From assembly GCA_963978895.1 (NCBI GenBank), contig OZ022238.1, positions 19,154,917-19,218,916 on the forward strand: 64,000 nt of DNA. Reading direction: 5' to 3'. The stretch comes from Erpobdella octoculata (lineage: Eukaryota; Annelida; Clitellata; Hirudinida; Erpobdellidae). Shown piece after piece: positions 36,501-45,000 of this stretch (within the stretch, counting starts at the first letter, position 1; the number at the start of each line of letters is the position of its first letter). The position numbers and the translations under genes are program-made. The notes under the pieces are model-generated. The model searched no databases. It was not told the DNA's origin and saw only the letters and a program-made list of their open reading frames with translations.

Positions 36501-36960
36501 TATTTTTAACCTTGATAATATTATTTAAAAAAATAAATAACAATAATTTAAAATCTTTATGCGCCTGCCTATGTTAATAGCAATGCAAAATAAATTCCAA
36601 TGCAATACATTCAAGAAGGAAATGTTTAATAAATAAAATAAAAAAGGATACTTGAGATCATCATATCTTTCTTTTATATCTCTTATCTTTTCAGGTTCCA
36701 TACGACCCGTTTGATCCCTTCTGTACCTCGCTATGAATGGTATCGTGTTCTCCTCCTCTAAAAGTCTGCAACATTTAAGTTATTTGTTAGAACTAATAAA
36801 AAAATAGATAATTAAATGCAATTATTTCATTATAATATAATAGAGTAATCAAAAAAATTGTTTCCATAAATTTACTACCAACTTGATAACATTTTTAACT
36901 GCTCTTTCATCACATTCTACAGACTTCACAAGTTCGTCGACAACGTTCCAATTCACTGAC
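27588..36960 (-). CDS. SRBD1: SRBD1-like S1 RNA-binding (Tex family) protein, 18 exons recognised, 5' end missing
   Basis: SRBD1 is the animal relative of bacterial Tex, a nucleic-acid-binding protein with YqgF-like, helix-hairpin-helix and S1 domains. Exons in order: 36960-36883, 36765-36652, 35412-35295, 35186-35054, 34116-34020, 33903-33768, 33696-33485, 33369-33212, 33145-33055, 30175-30068, 29918-29827, 29665-29583, 29500-29394, 29289-29125, 29049-28912, 28364-28279, 28185-28087, 27841-27588. Phases close across all 18, giving 755 residues to the stop. Signatures: [20 protein letters not shown] (Tex N-terminal), [15 protein letters not shown] (YqgF start), [42 protein letters not shown] and [10 protein letters not shown] (hairpin-helix-hairpin pair), and a C-terminal S1 domain with [14 protein letters not shown]. 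The intron after 33768 begins GC, not GT. The first exons, expected to encode an N-terminal extension, were not found between 36.96 and 41.8 kb. Confidence 0.95.
30790..32945 (+). mobile_element. CR1-like LINE, degenerate and internally deleted
   Basis: It lies in the 2.88-kb SRBD1 intron between 30176 and 33054, antisense to the gene. In broken frames it shows an endonuclease domain: near 30890 [16 protein letters not shown], near 31060 NHGGVAIV, then [20 protein letters not shown] near 31240. A linker follows ([20 protein letters not shown], about 31650). Reverse-transcriptase parts are [20 protein letters not shown] near 32195, and [12 protein letters not shown] at 32320 (fused directly to it, so the catalytic palm is lost). 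[16 protein letters not shown] comes near 32435. Several frameshifts and a large deletion make it dead. Confidence 0.88.
34136..34985. repeat. 21-bp AT-rich minisatellite in SRBD1 intron, two blocks
   Basis: Units of GAATAATTAAAACATAAAAAT and variants repeat about 16 times at 34136-34470. They recur more raggedly at 34795-34985. The ~320 bases between the blocks look unique. The repeats are in the intron between exons 35054 and 34116. Confidence 0.9.
35760..36375. repeat. Diverged direct duplication in SRBD1 intron
   Basis: About 35785-35970 and 36195-36375 share TTTTCTTCTAAAAGAATATG, GTAGGTGCTC, GAAATCCGC.TTTGAAAT and AGTTCCGTGTAGATG in the same order about 410 bases apart. They are two diverged copies of an unknown repeat. 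Confidence 0.8.
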
Positions 36961-37134
36961 CTACAGAAAATTTTAATTTTACAATGCTCGGTTAGTACTT
37001 CGATGGGCGATATTAAATACATTAATATGTTTTTAGATTTAAAAAAAAATAATTACTAAAAATATTAAAATAATAAAAAAATATATAAAATTATTTAGAT
37101 TTATAAAAATATAAAAAGACCTAGTTTTATTAAA

Positions 37135-37300
37135 TGCTTTTATTTAACTTCACTCGTCTCTCTGTTTGTTTGTTTGTCTGTGGTGGTCAAATCTTAGAAA
37201 CAAAAATTCACCCACTTTTTGACCACCTAGAGCTCTAAAACTTTCAGGAAAGATTTACTCTGGATGACAATACATGACTTTAATGTTTCCGACATGAATT
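37135..37300 (+). repeat. Diverged copy of the dispersed repeat at 21285-21485
   Basis: TTTATTTAACTTCACTCGTC, GTTTGTTTGTTTGTCTGTGG, TTTTTGACCACCTAGAGCTC and CTGGATGACAATACATGA correspond in order to the copy at 21285-21485. Confidence 0.55.
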
Positions 37301-37598
37301 AGGCCTTAAATCAGTTAAAATTAATCAAAGTTGTCCGTTAGGGTTAGATAACAACTAATCCAGAAATAGAGTTAAATTTTTTGAATTTTAATTTCATATG
37401 AAAGAAATAAACAATGTAAAAGATTGAGCATAACGGTTGTTTTAGATTCAAAAATTTTAGTTCATTGACTCAGATAAAGAGACAAATAAAAGCATTTTTT
37501 TAATTTATTTTTTATCTTTACTTGTGAAAAAATTTAAAAAAAAATAAACACTAAAAAATTAAAAATATAACAATTTTTTTTTAAAACAACACTCGTAT

Positions 37599-37813
37599 AC
37601 TAATGTAATAAAAGGTAAAAAATAGTAATAAAGTGACCATATTAACAATTTTAGAACTAAACTTTTCGTTTGGAAGATAAGAGCGTTGGGCGATAGTTGG
37701 TATAAATGTAAATAGATAAGGCCCAGCTCTCTTATCTTCCAAATGAAAAGTTTAGTTCTAAAAATGTTAATATGGTCACTCTATTATTATGTTTTACCTT
37801 TTAATACATTAGC
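37599..37813. repeat. Long inverted repeat (foldback/MITE-like), ~85-bp arms
   Basis: The left arm (37599-37683) contains AAAAGGTAAAAAATAGTAAT, AAGTGACCATATTAAC and AACTAAACTTTTCGTTTGGA. The right arm (37729-37813) is its near-perfect reverse complement, and a 45-base loop separates them. It carries no coding sequence. A transcript would form a long hairpin. It may be a miniature inverted-repeat element; its target duplication is unclear. Confidence 0.9.
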
Positions 37814-38276
37814 ATAAAAACGTTGCTTTAAATTTTGTTTATATTTTATGTCATTTGTTTATATTTAATTTCAAATAGCATTCAAGGCAGGGTGAAAAAA
37901 ACTTTTGCAATGTAAACTAGGTCTATCTAGTTGTTTATGGCACATAGTTAATTTTATTGACAAGGCGCACACCAAGACAACAGCAATTTCGCCGCTTATT
38001 GTCTAATATTGACATGACACGCGCCTTGTCAATAGCACTGATCATGACTTCATGACATATCAACTGTTTAATTTTTAATGAACCTTTTAGAAAGAGTTTA
38101 CTCTGTTCCAGTCTTTCTTAATTCCTTAATCAATCACCTTTTAGATTATAATTTGTATAATTAATCTTAAGACTAATAAGACTTATGTGTGTTAATGTTA
38201 ATCAGTCTTAGTTTAGTGACTTAGTGTTAGTCTTGGAAGTTGTCAATTGCTTTATAATAGTTAGTTAAGATATTAT

Positions 38277-38288
38277 TATATATATATA

Positions 38289-38341
<53 letters not shown>
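38277..38341. repeat. (TA)n microsatellite
   Basis: A near-perfect TA run with one AATTA interruption close to its left end. Confidence 0.97.
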
Positions 38342-38343
<2 letters not shown>

Positions 38344-38479
38344 TATAATGTAATGTATTAATTATAATAAAAAACATAAAAGATAAAATAAACCAGCCTC
38401 ATATTTCTTATAAATATAATCTTTTTAAATAAAGCTAAGCAAACGTTCACTGATATTCGGAAGAATGAAATAACGTAAG

Positions 38480-38720
38480 CACTGCAATCCACAGAATAAA
38501 GTAATAAAGACTTCGCGCTTTCCTTTTCGTAAACTTGTTTGTTTATTCCGTCAAACCTTCAACAAATAAATCACAACAGCCCAGGATGATTCGGAATTCG
38601 TGATTGGTTGAAAAACCGGGAAATTCCACCGCAGCCAGAAATTTTTTTCGGGAAGGCTGGGCGGGGAGTTTTAGTGAGAAATTTACGACCCACAAAAATC
38701 AAAGCTTAACGACAGTTTTA
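38480..38720 (-). promoter_or_regulatory. Possible promoter region (weak)
   Basis: A less AT-rich stretch with CCAATCACGAATTCC on the minus strand near 38600 (CCAAT box) and several CpG sites. It lies upstream of the first recognised SRBD1 exon on the same strand, so it could be the SRBD1 promoter. No TATA box, initiator or first exon was seen to support it. Confidence 0.2.
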
Positions 38721-38774
38721 GCAATAATTAGTAATAACAAATCATAAAACATTTAATTTGGAACAGTAAATTAC

Positions 38775-38877
38775 AATATGAAATTCAGCCGACGTTTTCT
38801 ATGCGGAAAATGTCGATGACGTTTCTTCATTAATGTTAAGGACGCTAAGGTCACGATTGATGGTCATCTGGGCAAAC
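38775..38877 (-). mobile_element. hAT C-terminal fragment, inverted relative to 40715-41250
   Basis: The minus strand reads GFAQMTINRDL then NINEE, matching GFAQMTINRDFPINKEA of the hAT fragment at 40975-41045 but in the opposite orientation. The break at 38877 coincides with the start of the minisatellite-bearing element. Confidence 0.7.
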
Positions 38878-40085
38878 CCGGGAGCGCAACCGAAAGCGGG
38901 AAAGCTACCGGGAGTGGGAAAACGACAGAGAGCGGGCAAGCAACCGTGAGCGGGAAAGCGACCGGGAGCGGGAAAGCGACCGGGAGCGGGGAAACGACCG
39001 AGAGCGGGAAAGCGACCGGGAGCGGGAAAGCGACCGAAAGCGGGAAAGCGACCGGTAGCGTGAGAGCAAGCGGGGAAGGAAAGAGGAGCAAAAGAAAAAC
39101 GATATAAAAATCTCTAAAAACCTCGGAAACGGGAAAGCGACCGGTAGGTATCGGGTGGGCAACTGGGAACGGGAAAGCTACCAGGAGAGAGAAAGCAATC
39201 GTGAGCGGGAACAACCGGGAGTGGGAGTAACCGGGAGCGGGAGCAACCGGGAGCGGGAACAACCGGGAGCGAGAGCAACCGGGAGCGGGTGCAACCGGGA
39301 ACGGGAGCAACCGGGAGCGGGAGCAACCGGGAGCGGGAGCAACCGGGAGCGGGAGCAACCAGTAGCGGGAGCAACCGGGAGCGGGAGCAACCGGGAGCGG
39401 GAGCAACCGGGAGCGGGAGCAACCGGGAGCGGGAGCAACCGGGAGCGGGAGCAACCGGGAGCGGGAGCAACCGGGAGCGGGAGCAACCGGGAGCGGGAGC
39501 AACCGGGAGCGGGAGCAACCGGGAGCGGGAGCAACCGGGAGCGGGAGCAACCGGGAGCGGGAGCAACCGGGAGCAACCGGGAGCGGGAGCAACCGGGAGC
39601 AACCGGGAGCGGGAGCAACCGGGAGCGGGGAAACGACTAAGAACGGGAAAGCAACAAAAAGCGGAAAATCGACCGAGAGCGGGAAAGTGACCGGGAGCGG
39701 AAAAGCAACCGGGAGCGAAAAAGCGACCGGTAGCGAGAGAGCAAGCGGGAACGGAAAAGCAAGCGGGGAAGGAAACGGGAGCGAAAAATATAAGCATTCT
39801 AAAAAACCTCTAAAACCCCGGGTAACCAAGCGACCAAGATCGAAAGAGCTAGCGGGAAAAAGAAACTGACCGGGAGCGGGAAAGCGATCGGAAGCGGGAA
39901 GACGACCGGAGCGGAAATGCGACAAGGAGCGGGAATGTGAGAAAGAGCGGAAAGCTACCGGCAGCGGGAAAAGCAACTGAAAATGAAAGAGCGAGCGCGG
40001 GGAACGGGAAAGCAAGCGGGAGCGGGAAAGCAACGGGAACGGGAAAGCAACCTGGAACGGGAAAGCGACCGGGAACGAGATAGCA
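38878..40085. mobile_element. Helitron-like minisatellite-rich element
   Basis: Tandem 18-bp units of CCGGGAGCGGGAAAGCGA occur at 38880-39100 and 39640-40080, enclosing a 16-bp-unit block (39210-39630). Two internal traces of the family's 3' tail occur: CTCTAAAAACCTCGG (39112) and CTCTAAAACCCCGGGTAACC (39810). Other family members (363-826, 5364-6006, 44985-45173) are far shorter, so this copy is expanded. Both strands are open in most frames because of composition and period; no protein is inferred. Confidence 0.65.
39210..39630. repeat. 16-bp minisatellite block, about 26 copies
   Basis: The unit CCGGGAGCGGGAGCAA is repeated about 26 times with few changes. Sixteen is not a multiple of three, so every reading frame cycles through the same 16-residue pattern and stays open on both strands. 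Confidence 0.95.
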
Positions 40086-40714
40086 AATAATTATTTGATT
40101 AATTTTTGTCCAATCGATCCGAAAATTTGATAGGATGCATTGTTAATCAGTTCGGAGGTATGTTTAAATTTTGAATTCGGGAAGTTAGTTTAAAATCGAT
40201 TGCAAAATTTGACGACAGACAGACAAACAGAGAAGTCAAGTTAAGTAAAAGTGTGTAAAAACACTAAAAACACTAATCTGATTAATCTATATAAATAAAA
40301 GTAAGTCGATAAATGTGTTGCTAAGCGCTAAACTCGAGAACGGCTGGACCAAATGTTACGAAATTTTGACACAAAACGGTACTCATTAAAGAGAAGGTTT
40401 TTATTTATGTTTTGAAAAATCGGTTCATTTTTTTAAGAGCAAAAAACCTACTAGGTCAAAAGTCCCTAGCTACGAACATCAAAGGTTATTGCGTAACCAA
40501 ATTCAAATTTAGTTCTCGTAACAAAGTTCAAAAAAGGTTTCAAGAAACTTTTACCAAATCTATTTTATGTTTTATGGACATAAAAAGTTAGGAAAGAGAT
40601 GAATAAAAAAAGGAAGCGGAAGAGCGATTGAGATTGGTAAAGCAAATGGGAGCGGGATAACAAGCGGGAACAAGAGAGCGAGCGGGAAAGCGACCTGGAG
40701 CGAGAGAGCCTTCC
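40086..40714. mobile_element. Dispersed-repeat body and minisatellite remnant
   Basis: 40280-40420 has ATAAATAAAAGTAAGTCGAT and AACTCGAGAACGGCTGGACC, the style of a Helitron-like 5' region. 40590-40710 has degenerate GGAGCGGGATAACAAGCGGG-type units. No gene is seen. Confidence 0.45.
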
Positions 40715-41250
40715 AAGGTTTCTTGGCCTGCAATTTTGGTCACATATCTGCTGTGCGTGGCAAATACTTGCGCTGGAAAACGAAATGGTCGAATGTCCTA
40801 GTGGCCGAGCGGCCACATGCCGCAGTTGATGTTTTGGAACATTGTGAGGAATCCGTTTACCCCAAGATAAATACGATGCTGAAACTCTTCATCATGTTGC
40901 CCCTCTCTTCCGCGACAACCGAGAGATCCTTCTCAACTATGCGCAGACTTAAATGATATCTACGCACCACAATGGGCCAGGCAAGGCTGAATGGGTTTGC
41001 CCAGATGACGATCAATCGCGACTTTCCCATTAATAAAGAAGCCGTCATTGATATTTTTTCGCAAAAAAGGCGACTTAATTTGTTATTGGAATAAATTGGT
41101 TCAAATTAAATGTCTTATAGTTTGATATTACAAATTGTTGCTTAAACTGTCTTTTAGCCTTGACTTTTGTGGATCGTAAACTTTTCAGAAAATTCCTTAC
41201 TTAACAGTATTTATCCCCGGGCCCCCTCAAAAATCCTGGCTGTGCCCCTG
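40715..41250 (+). mobile_element. hAT transposase C-terminal fragment with 3' end
   Basis: 40723-41090 encodes KWSNVLVAERPHAAVDVLEH, PLSSATTERSFSTMRRLK, a TGA stop where relatives have Arg or Lys, then YLRTTMGQARLNGFAQMTIN and a C-terminal KRRLNLLLE followed by a stop. This is the hAT dimerisation region. The terminal repeat ...ATCCTGGCTGTGCCCCTG ends at 41250. The upstream part of the transposase is missing, replaced by the minisatellite element. It is a pseudogene fragment. Confidence 0.85.
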
Positions 41251-42034
41251 GTTTTCGGAAACTAAATTGAAATTTACTGACAGACCCTCTTAAGGCTTTG
41301 GTGTGCCCAACAAGCACACAAATTTGACAAATTTATCATATCATTCCAATGCAGCCACGGAGATACAGCAGATTTATCACCTTAAATAGCATTATTACTA
41401 TTATGCTGGAGGACGCTATTTCGATACGCCAAATTCAAACATTCAGCCGCGCTTTCCTAGACACGCCATCGTTAATAGTTGATATTATCGAGCCTTTGAA
41501 TTTTTGAAAAAGGCGCGATACAAGTTCCTTTGTTTAATTGATTGATCTTAAATACCTCTCGATATTATTTATTATCCAATCTATTCAAATGAGTTAAAAT
41601 AACAATAAGTACTATTATAAAAAATATTATTTACCATTTTTTGCGTAGATACGCATTTGTTGGAGCCCCCTCCCTCCCCATACGCACTTATACGCAAAAC
41701 ATTCACTTCGTACACACCCCCTCCCCCCACGGGGCGTCCATATTATATGGGTGACCTCCAATTAGCGTTTAATCAGACAAGTTTCAACTACAATTATCGA
41801 AACTGATTTAATCTAGTTAAGTGGTATTGCCTTCTTTTGAATTCTAGAATCATTCTAAAGAACCCGCTCATAAAATCCTGGCCACAGACCTTATAAGGGC
41901 ATTAAAAAAGAAGTTTGTCAAGGCGCTGTTCAAGCAAAACAAATAGAAAAAGAGCAATTTAATATAATCAGAAAACAAAGCACCAAACTAAAAAAACAAT
42001 ATCAAAAAGCTATTAACAATTTTGTAGATAACTT
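41251..42034. other. Intergenic or 3' region of the RhoGEF gene
   Basis: 41640-41750 is C-rich (CCCCCTCCCTCCCCATACGC, GGGGCGTCCATATTATATGG). 41860-42050 is A-rich on plus. On minus, an acceptor-like tract ending ...GCTTGAACAG at about 41932 could open a last short exon of the RhoGEF gene with a stop at about 41865, but this is unsupported. Confidence 0.3.
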
Positions 42035-42059
42035 AAAAACAATCAAGTCATAGAGAAAT

Positions 42060-45000
42060 ATGTTGAAGCAGCTTTGAGTCTGCTTTTTGATATTCTGCGT
42101 CTTTTCGTGGTTGTAGAATAGGACTGTAAGTTGTTTTCTAACGCTGTAAGTATTAAATGAAAAAAGATCAGTTTATGTAGAAATATAAACTCTCAATAAA
42201 AAGGAATAAAGATGATTTTTTAAACTTATGGTCTCAATTAGCAAAAAAACAAATAAATCAAACTTGTTAAAAGATTCTTCAGCGCCACTGCCTCATTACC
42301 AGGATGTTTTAGGCAATTTACGAATTGAGATAGAAGACTGCAGAGATCAAAGACATACTGAAATAGAAATACAAAAGAGGTTTATTTGTAATTTTATATC
42401 TTATTGAAAATAAATAACTAACAATTCATTAATATATTATCGACTGAAATTGTAAAAAAAAGAATTAACCAAATTTAATGTAAAATTCTTACCTGAACAG
42501 GTCTGGTAAGAAGATTGGCCAATTTTGTACTATCATCTGCTTCCTATAAAATACAAATTATTACACCATTGAATAAATTCATATAAACTAAACTTTATAT
42601 AAAATACAAATAAATAAAACACTTACAGAATAAAATGTGACAAATACATTCTTCTCATTCAGTTTATTAAGAAGATGGAGGGAAGCACCAATACCACTGA
42701 TATATTGAGCATAGGCTTCTTGTTGGGTATGCAACTGAATTTAATGTAAATTAGTTCTAATTTTAATACAAATTAATAAATTAAGTATGCTTAAAAGTTT
42801 TGCTTACTTTTTGGAGCCAAAAGCGGACTATGGAGGATTCGTCAATGCAGTTTTTGGAGCTCTCAGCAACCATTTCTCTTAATGAGCGAGCATCAGCTTC
42901 TCCTAGAAGATTAAGCTATGTAAAAAAAAGAAAAAATTGTAAAACCATCAGGGAGTTCACAAGTTATGCAGTTAATGCTTCTATATTTATAGTGAAATTT
43001 CAACAAATAATACAATTAAAACTTCTAATACAAAATAGTAAAATAGAATCAATTTCTATTCAACCAACCTTGTCAAGATTTTGAAAAAGCAGTGTATATT
43101 GGCTGTCGCTAAGATACTGATGTCTAAGTGGCCTGGAAAACATCTGTACACCTTCGCTGAGTGTTCTTATATAATCAACCTCCAAATGGATAAGTCTTTC
43201 AAAGTACTGATCCAGGAATGTGCAGTTGTTTTGGTCGTTTTGAGACTGGATATTTGAGATCTGAAAATCAATATTTTCAATTTTTAATAAATTATAAGTA
43301 TAAATGAAATGAATAAAACACAATATCCTATATAGAACATAGTACCAATCAGGTCTTAAAATTGTCAAGTAAATGGAAAATACACAGAAGATTTTCCATG
43401 CATTATAACCTTTTGTAGATTTTCTTTGTCTTCTTCTGGACAATGTTGTGGTGAATAATTTTTTGACGTATGAGTGTTTAACAGCCGTATATGATTTGAA
43501 TCACAATCTCGTCTGATCGGTGAAACGTCTCCTATAAATGTTGCCTTGCCAGGATGTATCCTAGAAGTTTCAACTTCACTAATCGTTGGCTTTGACCTCC
43601 GGCAAACATGTTGTATATTTACTTCGGTGGCTCGATCAATCGATAAATTTGGCTGGGAATCGATAGAGCTGCGTGTACTTTGAACGAAACACTCGTTTAA
43701 ATTTCTCCGACAGTTTTTGAGAGCTTCGTTAGACTTTACCAAGCGTGTCACAACAATATCACCATTCTCATCATCGGTTGATTCGTCATAATCATCAAAA
43801 GATAAATCGTTATCAGACTCTAAAAAACTCCTTTCTAATGTATACATTGTAGACTTATTATCTGTTGAGTTCTTTTTTGAATCGTCTGTGCTGTAGCCTG
43901 AGTTGTAATCGGAGTCGGATGGCCTCTTAAAAAAAGCGACATTCATGGGACTGCCACGTTCATCTTGGGTTATAGTGACATCGGTGAGCGAAGGAAAAAA
44001 TCTCTTGGACGGGTCTTTGTGATGTTGTGGAATTATTAGAGTTGTTACAGAATTTTTATTTGCTAATTCGCTGTCGTTTTCAATATTCGCTGAAGAACTT
44101 ATAGGTTGTTTACCGCAGCCCTCATTGGTTGTAAGGTCGGAATTTTTGTTGTTGGTGAAATTCGTAGTGATGTCGTCTGCAGTAAACGGTTTAAATGATT
44201 GCTGTTTGGAAATTTCTAAGGAATCGAAATTGCAGTATTTCTCCTGATCTTTGAGCATTCGCAGAACGAGTTCCTCTCGACTTTTATACATGAAACGAAA
44301 CTTGTTCTCATTTCCCATACAACTATTTTCATCTTTCCTTAAATCCAAGTTTTTATGCCGACATATCTCAGACCGTGGTCGAGGAGACAGTAGACCGTCT
44401 TCTTTCCGGACACACGTAATGGCGCATCCTGTAACCCTTGATTTTACTTTGACTTTGCGCTTGTCTGTTTTTTGGAGTTTGTCGTTAGAGGAAGGACTAT
44501 TGGGTCGTTTGATTCCCCTTGCCTCAGAGATTTCATTACACGTTGTGTTGATTCTGAAGCAATTGACGTGGCCTCTTGCGACCCTCTCAAAAAAATCTTT
44601 TGAGCGTTGAGCAAGCGGACGACGAACAGACAGTGTGACTGATGTGGTAGAAGACCTGTCAAAACGTGCATGTAAAAACTATTAAATAATGTTATTAGTT
44701 AAAAGTTAAAACACTTTAATATTTATGCTAGCTAATGTAAGATTGTTTTTCACCTGAGTAAGTTCACAACCTGGCTGACGTTCATGGAAGCTAAATTCCT
44801 TCCATTAAGAGCTCCAATCTCATCGCCAACCTTTAAACCTGCCTTTTCGGCAGGTGTCCCAATTTCCACACGACTGACAGTAACACCTTCGCATCCTTTG
44901 AGAGAGAAGCCGTATTCATTCGTTGACGATTTTTGGAGCGTCATCTAAAAGGTGATGTGGGTGGATTATTATTTAAGAAGCTAAACACAAGAACGGGAGA

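Noticed and set aside
38864..40033. 389-residue Pro/Leu/Ala-rich open frame, collagen- or spidroin-like at first sight
   Set aside because: It follows the 16- and 18-bp minisatellite; all frames on both strands are open and there is no splice or start context.
42229..42415. Plus-strand open frame LPHYQDVLGNLRIEIEDC, gene-like
   Set aside because: The opposite strand carries an exon with good acceptor and donor that fits the DH helix and phase of the RhoGEF gene; the plus frame looks like its shadow.
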